From the NCBI RefSeq assembly GCF_000213575.1, contig NZ_GL892005.1, positions 217,647 through 281,646 of the forward strand: 64,000 nucleotides of DNA, written 5' to 3'. The stretch comes from Dysgonomonas mossii DSM 22836 (lineage in GTDB: Bacteria; Bacteroidota; Bacteroidia; Bacteroidales; Dysgonomonadaceae). The stretch's first letter is position 1, and each line of letters starts with the position of its first letter. The position numbers were made by a program, and so were the translations under genes. Of the stretch, positions 17,905 through 26,260 are shown in pieces. A model generated the notes under the pieces. The model saw only the letters and a program-made list of their open reading frames with translations, ran no database searches and was not told the origin of the DNA.

Positions 17905-18918
17905 ATGAGTAAACAGTTAAAAATAAGGCATATTGTGTTTCTGGTTCCTCCCAATTCTACTCTGCTGACTATGGTTGGCCCATTGGAGGTATTTACCAAA
18001 GCAATCGAACAGTTTGATCTGGTAGATAAGAATATTGATTTCACGTATCAGACGCATGTCGTAGCTATGGGTAAGGAGAGGCAGATCGATACATCTTCGG
18101 GCTTATCGATATTAAGTGAAGGATGCTATACCGAGATAGATTATCCGATTGACACGCTGATTGTAACAGGGCTGGCTCGCCATCTTGAAGATAACCTGAA
18201 GGATGAGATGATAGAATGGGTAAGAGATCAGGCAAAAACGACCCGCCGGATGTGTTCGGTCTGTTCGGGTGCTTTTATTCTTGCCGAAGCAGGATTGCTG
18301 GATGGGAAAAAAGCAACTGCCCATTGGTCGAGAAATGAAGCGTTGGAACAGATGTATCCTTTAGTAAATGTGCAGATAGCACGTATTTTTATTAAGGATG
18401 GAAATATTTATACAGCGGCAGGTATTACCTCCGGTATGGATTTAGCTTTGGCTCTCATCGAAGAAGATCTGGGACAGTCGTTTGCTCTGCATATCGCTCG
18501 CTGGTTGGTCTTGTATCTCAAACGCCCCGGCAATCAGGCACAATTCAGCTCATACTTAGATTCTAAATTGATCGGAAACCCAACTATCCGAAGGGTTTGC
18601 GAATGGATACTTGAACACCTGAGAGAAGACATTACGGTAGAGAAAATGGCAGAATATGCGGCAATGAGCCCTCGTAATTTTGCTCGTGTCTTTGTGCGTG
18701 AACTACGGGTAACCCCAGCGAAATTTATCAACAAACTGCGTGTAGAAAATGCCAGTCAACATCTTATCGAAACACAATTATCTCTTGACGAAATAGCCGA
18801 TAACTGCGGACTAAAGACAGGTGAAAATCTTCGCCGTCAGTTTATAAGCTTTATGGAGATTACTCCGGCTCAATATCGGAAAAGCTTCCGATCTTCTTGG
18901 GCAGACGTTGCTGTGTAA
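17905..18918 (+). CDS. GlxA-type AraC family transcriptional regulator (DJ-1/PfpI domain)
   Basis: 337 residues. The N-terminal DJ-1/PfpI-like domain (about 8-190) keeps the nucleophile-elbow cysteine in CSVCSGAFILAEAGLLDG followed by ATAHW. The C-terminal AraC-type DNA-binding domain (about 225-330) has two helix-turn-helices (TVEKMAEYAAMSPRNFARVF and SLDEIADNCGLKTGENLRRQ). The architecture is that of GlxA-like regulators, which sense small metabolites. It is divergent from gapA with overlapping control sequences, so regulation of gapA or of itself is possible, but nothing proves it. Confidence 0.9.
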   Translation: MSKQLKIRHIVFLVPPNSTLLTMVGPLEVFTKAIEQFDLVDKNIDFTYQTHVVAMGKERQIDTSSGLSILSEGCYTEIDYPIDTLIVTGLARHLEDNLKDEMIEWVRDQAKTTRRMCSVCSGAFILAEAGLLDGKKATAHWSRNEALEQMYPLVNVQIARIFIKDGNIYTAAGITSGMDLALALIEEDLGQSFALHIARWLVLYLKRPGNQAQFSSYLDSKLIGNPTIRRVCEWILEHLREDITVEKMAEYAAMSPRNFARVFVRELRVTPAKFINKLRVENASQHLIETQLSLDEIADNCGLKTGENLRRQFISFMEITPAQYRKSFRSSWADVAV

Positions 18919-19269
18919 TAGATATTGAAGATTTATTGAATCCCTATGGACAGAAGGTTTATAGGGATTTTTATTTTTAGAAAGGATAGTCCATTGCATT
19001 AATTGTCGAATCCTGTTTTAGTCCTTAGTATGTTGTTTTAGAGAATTGGCAAATGAAGAAAATGTACTATTCTTTTGCACAAACTTTCGGTTGTGAATTT
19101 TGCCTATATAATTCTGATTTTAATTATTATTTTTGCTATACTTCGTTATCTTTGTAATACATATGGTGAATTCCATCTATTTTTTTGTGCCTGTCATCGG
19201 GTGAATATGACATAATGATATTTAGCCCAGGTATTCTTAAATCGAAATATTATCAATTTATTTTATATC
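18919..19269. other. Intergenic region before the Gfo/Idh gene
   Basis: 351 bases, AT-rich, with no ORF I can support. A -7 match TATCTTTG lies at 19147-19154 and would start a transcript about 110 bases before the ATG at 19270; the -33 is unclear. A weak hairpin (AATCCCTAT ... ATAGGGATT, about 18939-18969) follows the regulator stop and may be its terminator. Confidence 0.5.
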
Positions 19270-20526
19270 ATGAAAACAAATAGGAGAGACTTTTTTAAAA
19301 TTTTAGGAAGCGCAGCTGCTCTTACTATTATTCCTCGTCATGTGATGGGTAGAGGCTATATTGCTCCCAGCGATCAGTTGACTAAGGGAATTATAGGAAC
19401 AGGCAGCATGGGGCGTGGTCATGTGAATTATGCAGGCACAAGGTTGGTTGCCGTATGTGATGTGGATAAGAAACATCTGGAGCTGGGAAAACACCTTGTA
19501 ACTGATAATATTGCAGCATATCACGATTTCCGCGATTTGATATTAGACAAAAATGTTGACATTGTTCATATAGCAACACCTCCCCATTGGCATGGTATAA
19601 TGTCTGTAGAGGCGGCCAAGGCCGGAAAAGATATTTGGTGCGAGAAACCCATGACCCGTACCATAGGAGAAGGAAAACGTGTGATGGAGGCCGTTAAGCA
19701 ATACGGTTCAAAGTTTCGTTTGAATACATGGTTTCGTTTCGCTGATAATTTTTATGGATTGGGAACACCTGTTCGCCCGCTAAAGAAGTTGGTGCAGAGC
19801 GGTATGCTGGGTTGGCCATTAAAGGTTACGATCAGCAGGCATACAGGTTTCGACTGGAAATTCTACTGGGTAGGAAAAGAAAACCTTCAGCCGGAGGCTA
19901 TTCCTGCCGAGCTTGATTACGATATGTGGCTTGGCCCTGCGCCGTACAAACCTTATAATAGCCATCGTGTGCACCAAACATTCCGTGGGTATTGGGATTA
20001 CGACGGAGGCGGTTTGGGAGATATGGGACAGCACTATATCGATCCTGTACAATATTTCCTTGGTAAAGATCATACCAGCCCGGTGAAAGTGGAAGTAGAT
20101 GCACCACAACAACATCCCGATGCAGTAGGTACGTGGCGCTCTATCACATATACTTACGATGATGGTTGCCAGATCGTACTGTGGGGTGATGATTATGGAG
20201 ATCCTAATACGCCGTATATATCAGGGCCAAACGGTAATGTTTATAAAAATTTTGTTTGTGATATACCCTATTGGGAAAAGAAACTAGCTGCCTATCCGGA
20301 GCCCGAAGAACAGGTTACAGATTTCATAGAAAGCGTGAAAACCCGCAAGCAGTTTGCCCTTAACGAGCAGAATGGCTTTCGCTCGTCTACAATAGTAAAT
20401 ATGGGAACTGTGGCGTTGAGGCTAAACCGTACGCTGCATTTTGATCCCGTAAAACTTGAGTTTGTGAATGATGATGCGGCTAACCGTTTGCTTGACCAAC
20501 CAATGCGTGCCCCTTGGAATATTTAA
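19270..20526 (+). CDS. Gfo/Idh/MocA family oxidoreductase with Tat-type signal
   Basis: 418 residues. The N-terminus NRRDFFKILGSAAAL is a twin-arginine signal, so the protein is exported folded, with its cofactor. Rossmann start GIIGTGSMGRGHV, then CDVDKKH, VHIATPPHWH and the family lysine in WCEKPMTRT; the C-terminal domain carries a GGGLGDMGQHYIDPVQYF segment like other periplasmic Bacteroidetes members. These enzymes oxidise or reduce sugar hydroxyls with bound NAD(P). The next gene, which carries two DUF1080 domains, starts 38 bases downstream, which suggests a 3-keto-sugar pathway (inference). Confidence 0.88.
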   Translation: MKTNRRDFFKILGSAAALTIIPRHVMGRGYIAPSDQLTKGIIGTGSMGRGHVNYAGTRLVAVCDVDKKHLELGKHLVTDNIAAYHDFRDLILDKNVDIVHIATPPHWHGIMSVEAAKAGKDIWCEKPMTRTIGEGKRVMEAVKQYGSKFRLNTWFRFADNFYGLGTPVRPLKKLVQSGMLGWPLKVTISRHTGFDWKFYWVGKENLQPEAIPAELDYDMWLGPAPYKPYNSHRVHQTFRGYWDYDGGGLGDMGQHYIDPVQYFLGKDHTSPVKVEVDAPQQHPDAVGTWRSITYTYDDGCQIVLWGDDYGDPNTPYISGPNGNVYKNFVCDIPYWEKKLAAYPEPEEQVTDFIESVKTRKQFALNEQNGFRSSTIVNMGTVALRLNRTLHFDPVKLEFVNDDAANRLLDQPMRAPWNI

Positions 20527-20564
20527 CCTGTACTATCAAAAACAAACAAGATAACAATATAATC

Positions 20565-23500
20565 ATGAAAAAAATATACTCTTTATTAGGCGTATTTCTG
20601 TTTTGTTCAGTGATGATATTTGCACAATATCCGACAAACAGAACGGCTAAAACTATTGTTGCTGATGTTTTGGCACAAATGCCGGCTCAGCAAACCGAAC
20701 AATATTATACCCAGATAAAAGACTTGGCTTCTACAGGAGAAGAAGGTGTCTTGCTGTTGGTAAAGATGATGAATCCTTTGGGCAAAGGTGCTAACTCGCA
20801 AGTAGAATTTGCATTAAGCGGACTTTCTCACTATGTTTCTGCCGAAGGAATGGGCGATAAAAGACAAGTGGTGGCTGATGCTTATATCAAGGCCCTTGAT
20901 ATGGTAAGTGATCGTGAGATCAAAGCTTTTATTATCAGACAACTTGAGTTGATAGGCAAGGATGAGGCTGTTGCTAAACTGGCTACATACCTCAACGATG
21001 ATTCTCTCTGTGGCCCTGCCGCCGCAGCTCTATCAGAGATTAACACGCCGTTGTCGCAAAAAGCGTTGTTGAATGCTTTAAGTGCTTCTGTCGACGATAA
21101 GTCTTCGGAAAGTATTATTCTGGCATTAGCTAAGTTGAAAGTAACCGATGCAGAAAATCCACTGAGGCGATTGTTAGATACCAACGATACTAACAAAAAG
21201 AAAACTGTATTGTATGCATTAAGTCAACTCGGATCAAAGGCTTCTTTACAGGATTTAGCCCTAGCAGCCGAGAAAGATAATTATACGATGGGTAAAAGTG
21301 GTGCTAACGAAGCCTATATTGCCCTCATCAAACGTGTACTGACTCAAGGGGATAAAAAAGAGGCAGAAAAAGCAGCCGCGGACCTGATGAAAAAAGCAGA
21401 AAAAGCAGGGCAAACACAGACCCGTGCAGCAGCATTGCAAATATTGATGGAAGCGAAACCTGCAAATGCCTTGCAGCAACTGCAAAGTGCACTGAAAGAC
21501 GACAGTCGTAATTACAGATATGCTGCATTGACATACGCATCTGACTATGCAGATAGCAAAATGTATGCGGAGTTGATCAAATCATTGAAAAAAGCAAAAT
21601 CTGATGCACAGTTGGATATTCTCAACTGGCTCGGGCAGGAATGCGAATCGCAAAATAAGCGAAACGAAATAAATCCTTTGATCATAGAACCTGCAATTGG
21701 ATTTTTGACGGCAGGTAGCGTTGATATGAAAAAATCGGCAGCAAATATACTGGCTAAGACTGCAGACCCGAAGGCGATAGCAGCTCTTGCTTATTTATTG
21801 AACGATGCCGATCCTAAAACGGTAGCAATAGCCAAAAACGCATTATCTGTTACAAATGGAGATATTGCTTCTGCCGTTGTTCCTGTGATATCAGGAGCAA
21901 ACGCAGCCGGCAAAGTTGCCGGATTGCAATTGTTGGCTGAGCGCAAATCTTCGGCTAATATAGCTACAGTACTCGAACAGATAAATTCGACATCGCCGGA
22001 TGTGCAGACTGCTGCATATACAGCTCTCAAAGATGTGGTTTCGGCTGAAAACCTAAACCAATTGTATGCTCTTCTAGAGGCGGCTTCTTCAGAAAATGTT
22101 CCTTTTGTTCAGCAGGCGATTGCAAGTGCTCTCCAGTCCTATCCAAAGGAAAAACAATATGATGTCATCATGGCTCGTATGGGGCAGGTAGGCAGCGATA
22201 AACAGTATTTATATTATCCTGTGCTATCAAAGACGGGTGATGAAAAAGCATTGAGCTTTATTGTAGATCGTTTCAACAAAGAAAGTGGAGTGGCAAAGGA
22301 TGCCGCTTTTCAGGCATTATCAGATTCGAAAGATACTGGTGCTGCGGCTGAGTTACTTGCTATTTGCAAAAACAGAGCGGATATCCTGTATTTCGACAGG
22401 GCAATTAACCGATATATACAATTAGTGGCTAATCCTAAGCTTACAGGAGAAAACAGGCGTTTGCTTCTTACCGATGCTTTGGAAATAGCACGCACTGATG
22501 TGCAAAAGAATAGTATTTTGTCTCAATTAGGTAATACAGGTTCTTATCTGGCTTTGCTATGTGCAGGACAATATCTGGACAGTAAGCCTTTGCAACAGGC
22601 TGCAGCAGATGCTGTGGCTAAAATAGCTTTAGGCAATAAAAATTATACAGGCAAAGTGGTAGAGGAACTGTTGAACAAGGTAATAGATGTATTGAGCAAT
22701 GCTGATGCAGATTACCAAAAACAGGCTATCCGCAAGCATCTGAATGAAATGCCGAAAGAAGAAGGCTTTGTTTCTATTTTCAACGGGAAAGACTTAGATG
22801 GATGGAAAGGCATTGTAGAAAATCCGATAGCCCGTGCAAAAATGAAACCTGCTGTGTTGGCTAAAAAACAACAAGCAGCCGATAAGGTAGCAGCAGAACA
22901 TTGGAAAGCTGAAAATGGAATTCTTGCCTTCGACGGAAAAGGAGGAGATAACCTTTGCACTGTGAAGCAGTATGGCGACTTTGAAATGTATGTTGACTGG
23001 AATCTCGATCCTGCGGGGCCTGAGGCAGATGCCGGAATTTATTTGAGGGGAGTTCCTCAAGTGCAGATATGGGATGTGTCGCGTGTAAATGTAGGAGCAC
23101 AAGTAGGATCGGGCGGATTGTATAATAATGAGAAAAATCTGAAAGACCCATTGACTCTCGCTGATAATAAATTGGGAGAATGGAATACGTTTTATATTAA
23201 AATGGTAGGAGACCGTGTTACTGTAAAATTGAATGGAGTGCTGGTCGTAGATAATGTGATTCTTGAGAACTACTGGGATCGTAGCCAGCCGATTTCGCCT
23301 ATCGAGCAGATAGAACTGCAAGCTCATGGTAGCAAAGTATATTATCGTAATATATATGTCAAAGAATTGGAAAGGGCTAAGCCTTTTGAGCTATCGGCAG
23401 ACGAGAAAAAGGAAGGATTCAAGATTCTGTTTGATGGTACAAATATCCACCAGTGGACAGGTAATACAACCGATTACCAATTGCAGGACGGTTGTATTGC

Positions 23501-23990
23501 CCTCGATCCGAAAGGTGGTCATGGTGGAAATCTTTACACTAAAGATGAGTTTGCAAACTTTATATACCGTTTCGAGTTTCAACTTACTCCTGCCGCTAAC
23601 AACGGGGTAGGTATCCGTACACCGATGGGGGTAGATGCAGCGTACGACGGCATGGAAATCCAGATATTAGATCATGATAATCCTGTTTATAAAGATATCA
23701 CTCCATTGCAAGTGCATGGCTCGGTGTATGGCATAATAGGAGCAAAACGTGCTAAGTTCAGACCGATGGGTGAATGGAACGAGGAAGAGATAATCGCAAA
23801 TGGTAATCATATAAAGGTAACGCTCAACGGAGAGGTTATTCTGGATGGAGATATCAAGGAAGCAACCAAGAATGGAACAGCAGACGGACACCAGCATCCG
23901 GGGTTATTCAATCCGAAGGGACATATAGGCTTCTTGGGACATGGTTCGCCGGTTAAGTTTAGAAATATAAGGATTAAAGAACTGAAATAA
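20565..23990 (+). CDS. HEAT-repeat protein with two C-terminal DUF1080 (3-keto-glycoside hydrolase-like) domains
   Basis: 1141 residues from ATG 20565 (signal peptide MKKIYSLLGVFLFCSVMIFA); an in-frame ATG at 20514 overlaps the previous gene and is unlikely. Residues about 40-720 are repeated Ala/Leu-rich helical pairs of HEAT/armadillo type. Two DUF1080 domains follow: about 732-935 (FVSIFNGKDLDGWKG ... GIYLRGVPQVQIWD) and about 948-1141 (FKILFDGTNIHQWTG ... GMEIQILDHDNP). DUF1080 is a concanavalin-like domain now linked to cleavage of 3-keto-glycosides (family knowledge). Exported, presumably periplasmic. The gene pairs with the upstream oxidoreductase. Confidence 0.85.
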   Translation: MKKIYSLLGVFLFCSVMIFAQYPTNRTAKTIVADVLAQMPAQQTEQYYTQIKDLASTGEEGVLLLVKMMNPLGKGANSQVEFALSGLSHYVSAEGMGDKRQVVADAYIKALDMVSDREIKAFIIRQLELIGKDEAVAKLATYLNDDSLCGPAAAALSEINTPLSQKALLNALSASVDDKSSESIILALAKLKVTDAENPLRRLLDTNDTNKKKTVLYALSQLGSKASLQDLALAAEKDNYTMGKSGANEAYIALIKRVLTQGDKKEAEKAAADLMKKAEKAGQTQTRAAALQILMEAKPANALQQLQSALKDDSRNYRYAALTYASDYADSKMYAELIKSLKKAKSDAQLDILNWLGQECESQNKRNEINPLIIEPAIGFLTAGSVDMKKSAANILAKTADPKAIAALAYLLNDADPKTVAIAKNALSVTNGDIASAVVPVISGANAAGKVAGLQLLAERKSSANIATVLEQINSTSPDVQTAAYTALKDVVSAENLNQLYALLEAASSENVPFVQQAIASALQSYPKEKQYDVIMARMGQVGSDKQYLYYPVLSKTGDEKALSFIVDRFNKESGVAKDAAFQALSDSKDTGAAAELLAICKNRADILYFDRAINRYIQLVANPKLTGENRRLLLTDALEIARTDVQKNSILSQLGNTGSYLALLCAGQYLDSKPLQQAAADAVAKIALGNKNYTGKVVEELLNKVIDVLSNADADYQKQAIRKHLNEMPKEEGFVSIFNGKDLDGWKGIVENPIARAKMKPAVLAKKQQAADKVAAEHWKAENGILAFDGKGGDNLCTVKQYGDFEMYVDWNLDPAGPEADAGIYLRGVPQVQIWDVSRVNVGAQVGSGGLYNNEKNLKDPLTLADNKLGEWNTFYIKMVGDRVTVKLNGVLVVDNVILENYWDRSQPISPIEQIELQAHGSKVYYRNIYVKELERAKPFELSADEKKEGFKILFDGTNIHQWTGNTTDYQLQDGCIALDPKGGHGGNLYTKDEFANFIYRFEFQLTPAANNGVGIRTPMGVDAAYDGMEIQILDHDNPVYKDITPLQVHGSVYGIIGAKRAKFRPMGEWNEEEIIANGNHIKVTLNGEVILDGDIKEATKNGTADGHQHPGLFNPKGHIGFLGHGSPVKFRNIRIKELK

Positions 23991-24011
23991 GCTTTTTGAT
24001 AGCGTCAAAGT

Positions 24012-24162
24012 AAGAGGCTGCCGGAGGAATGTTTTTCATCATCTCTCTGTCATGTTGAACGAAGTGAAACATCTCGTATCTGAATAGTCGAGATTCTTCA
24101 TTTCATTCAGAATGACAAAGAGGGTAATTCAATTGAGAAAAACATTCCTCCGGCAGTCTCTT
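24012..24162. repeat. Compound palindromic repeat (REP/MITE-like)
   Basis: Outer arms 24012-24036 (starts AAGAGGCTGCCGGAGGAATG) and 24138-24162 are 25-base inverted copies with one mismatch. Inside is a second imperfect inverted pair: TGTCATGTTGAACGAAGTGA onward (about 24049-24076) and its counterpart ending TCATTCAGAATGACA (about 24088-24116), two variants of a GTCAT..TGAA.GAA.TGAA...ATCTCG unit facing each other. As RNA the whole can fold into one long hairpin, so it may also terminate transcription from 23990. The inner unit resembles a dispersed repeat I recall from several bacterial groups. Confidence 0.7.
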
Positions 24163-24256
24163 TTGTATTTAAGTTTTTCAAAATTATCTTATATATAGGC
24201 TTTTAGCCCTGAAAGAGGGTAGGGGAAAGTGACAGGTTAAAAGAGCTGCTAAAAGT

Positions 24257-24331
24257 GTCACTTTTGTCACCTTTTAGGGGTTAAGTAGCTGTGATGTAGT
24301 GTAATGTAGTTTTGTGAAATAGTCACCTTTT
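24257..24331 (+). repeat. GTCAC-type upstream element, copy B (before the femAB gene)
   Basis: GTCACTTTT (24257-24265) abuts GTCACCTTTT (24266-24275), and after 46 bases comes GTCACCTTTT (24322-24331). The third motif ends 9 bases before the -33 element of the promoter, a position suited to an activator or repressor site. Confidence 0.6.
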
Positions 24332-24340
24332 GTATCTTGG

Positions 24341-24372
24341 TTGGTTTTACATATTTATTATGTCTATCTTTG
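24341..24372 (+). promoter_or_regulatory. Promoter of the FemAB-type gene
   Basis: TTGG (24341-24344), 20 bases, then TATCTTTG (24365-24372), a good match to the Bacteroidetes -33/-7 pattern. Transcription would start near 24379, 13 bases before the ATG at 24392, which fixes the start codon. Confidence 0.6.
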
Positions 24373-24391
24373 CAGCTATTTTGTAAAAATC

Positions 24392-25513
24392 ATGGTAATT
24401 GAAGTATTTGAAAAAGAAATAAGAGACATAAACGATACACCGATTGTACAACAAACAGCCTTTTGGTCTGAGGTGAAGAGTCATCAGGGGTTGGGAACCA
24501 AAGCTTTCGACTTTAAGGTAAAGAATAGAGATATATACACAAATGTAGGAGGACACTCATATACCAATGCTGATGTACTAGTACTACAAAAGCCTTTAAA
24601 CTCGGAATATAGCATGGCCTATGTGCCTTATGGCCCCGAGATAGAGCCGTCTGAGGAATTTCAAGGGCGATTTTTGGAGGAGTTGTCTGAAATAATACGT
24701 TCTCATTTGCCTAAGAGTTGTATAGCTATCCGCTACGATCTCAACTGGCAATCGCACTGGTGCGACGAGAGCAACTATGATGACCAGGGAGTATGGATTG
24801 GGCCTCCTGAAAAAAAATATCAGGAGTTTCAGCTAAACTATGGTACTGTAGAGTGGAATCTGAGGAAGAGCAATTCCGATATTTTACCATCTACTACTAT
24901 ATATCTTGATCTGAGCCTCTCGGAAGATGAGATTCTGATGCAAATGAAACCAAAGACACGTTACAATATACGTCTGGCCGAGAAAAAAGGTATCCGTGTC
25001 AATCGTGTGGGGTTGGATAAGATATCTATTTGGTACGATCTGTATAAAGAGACTGCTTTACGAAACGGGCTATATATAAATGATATAGAGTATTTCACTT
25101 CGGTATTGACTGCAAAAGCAGATGATACCGCATCTCCGGCTCGGGTCGAACTCCTATTAGCAGAGCACGAAGGAGAGCCTTTGGCTGCTATATTCCTGGT
25201 AATGTCGGGGCATAGAGGGACATATCTATATGGGGCATCATCTTCTCGCAAGAGAAACTATATGCCGACTTACGCACTCCAGTTGGAAGCTATAAAAATA
25301 GCGAAGGAATATGGTTGTACCGAGTACGATATGTTTGGTGTTTCGCCGGGACCTGATCATTCACACCCCATGTATGGACTCTATCAGTTCAAGACCGGAT
25401 TTGGAGGAGAGCTGTTTCATCATCTGGGCTGCTGGGACTATCTGCTGGATGAAGAAAACTACCGCTATCTTTTGATCAGCGAGATGAATGCACAAGGCTA
25501 CTATTTGTCTTGA
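24392..25513 (+). CDS. FemAB-type peptidyl/aminoacyl transferase
   Basis: 373 residues from ATG 24392; a further in-frame start at 24341 lies upstream of the predicted transcription start and is rejected. It has the GNAT-like double domain of FemABX/peptidoglycan bridge enzymes: PTTYLDLS-like strand (STTIYLDLSLSEDEILMQM), KPKTRYNIRLAEKKGIRV, then the second domain with GTYLYGASSSRKRNYMPTYA and the C-terminal GLYQFKTGFGG. Such proteins add amino acids from aminoacyl-tRNA to lipid II or other acceptors. No signal peptide. Which acceptor is used cannot be told, since Bacteroidales normally have direct peptidoglycan cross-links. Confidence 0.85.
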   Translation: MVIEVFEKEIRDINDTPIVQQTAFWSEVKSHQGLGTKAFDFKVKNRDIYTNVGGHSYTNADVLVLQKPLNSEYSMAYVPYGPEIEPSEEFQGRFLEELSEIIRSHLPKSCIAIRYDLNWQSHWCDESNYDDQGVWIGPPEKKYQEFQLNYGTVEWNLRKSNSDILPSTTIYLDLSLSEDEILMQMKPKTRYNIRLAEKKGIRVNRVGLDKISIWYDLYKETALRNGLYINDIEYFTSVLTAKADDTASPARVELLLAEHEGEPLAAIFLVMSGHRGTYLYGASSSRKRNYMPTYALQLEAIKIAKEYGCTEYDMFGVSPGPDHSHPMYGLYQFKTGFGGELFHHLGCWDYLLDEENYRYLLISEMNAQGYYLS

Positions 25514-25642
25514 CATTCTGTAATTATTCCTATTTAAGGGTAAAGATATCTAATATAGATTAGTTTCTTCTCGTATTGTTTCAGATGTGAGGAGTGTTAT
25601 TTTGTATCTTTATATTTATTCAAAAAATAAAAAAGGATTACT

Positions 25643-26188
25643 ATGTTTACCATTTTTGAGGCTTATCCTTGGCTATTGCCTGTGATGATTTTCTTTGGCC
25701 GTATATGTGATGTGACACTGGGTACATTGCGTATCATCTTTGTATCGAAAGGTGAAAAATATAAAGCACCGATTGTCGGCTTTTTTGAGGTGTTTATCTG
25801 GGTTGTTATTATTTCTCAGATATTCTCCCAAGCCAATAGCCTGATCGCTTATATTGCTTATGCTGCCGGTTATGCCGCCGGTAATTATGTTGGTATCTTG
25901 GTTGAGAACAGGATTGCCTTTGGGTATCAGTTATTGCGTGTATACACAAAAAAAGAAGCATTGGAACTTATAAAAGTGCTGAACAGCAAGGATATCGGTG
26001 CTACCTTTGTGAAAGGAGAAGGAGCTGTATCTCAGGTTCATATTGTGGAGATCGTCATAGGACGAAAATCGTTGAATGAAGTTATTGGTATAATCTCTGA
26101 TTTTGATTCGAAGGTTTTCTATCTGGTTGAAGATATCAGATATAAGAAAGAGGGGATATTTACATTGAAAAACTTTGTGAGGAAGTAA
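25643..26188 (+). CDS. UPF0316 membrane protein (DUF2179/DUF5698)
   Basis: 181 residues. Three hydrophobic segments are in the first 90 residues (LLPVMIFFGRICDVTLGTL, VGFFEVFIWVVIISQIF, LIAYIAYAAGYAAGNYVGIL); the rest is a soluble DUF2179 domain (YTKKEALELIKVLNSKDIGA ... FDSKVFYLVEDIRYKKEG). Inner membrane. Function unknown in the family. A -7-like TATCTTTA lies about 30 bases upstream of the ATG, and a bidirectional terminator follows. Confidence 0.88.
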   Translation: MFTIFEAYPWLLPVMIFFGRICDVTLGTLRIIFVSKGEKYKAPIVGFFEVFIWVVIISQIFSQANSLIAYIAYAAGYAAGNYVGILVENRIAFGYQLLRVYTKKEALELIKVLNSKDIGATFVKGEGAVSQVHIVEIVIGRKSLNEVIGIISDFDSKVFYLVEDIRYKKEGIFTLKNFVRK

Positions 26189-26195
26189 AATAAAA

Positions 26196-26225
26196 AAGCC
26201 TGCCGATAAGATAATCGACAGGCTT
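26196..26225. terminator. Bidirectional terminator
   Basis: AAGCCTGCCGAT (26196-26207) pairs with ATCGACAGGCTT (26214-26225), one mismatch, around a 6-base loop, with A-rich and T-containing flanks. It separates the UPF0316 gene (plus) from the GH92 gene (minus). Confidence 0.65.
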
Positions 26226-26260
26226 AGTAATGTAGTGAAAACTAAGACTCCATTACAAGT

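Larger units (their letters stand above)
23991..24391. other. Intergenic region with palindromic repeat, GTCAC element and promoter
   Basis: 401 bases without a gene. It holds, in order, a compound palindrome (24012-24162), GTCAC element copy B (24257-24331) and the promoter of the FemAB-type gene (24341-24372). Confidence 0.7.

Noticed and set aside
20514..20564. Upstream in-frame start of the HEAT-DUF1080 protein
   Set aside because: It would overlap the oxidoreductase gene and bury the signal peptide that begins at ATG 20565.
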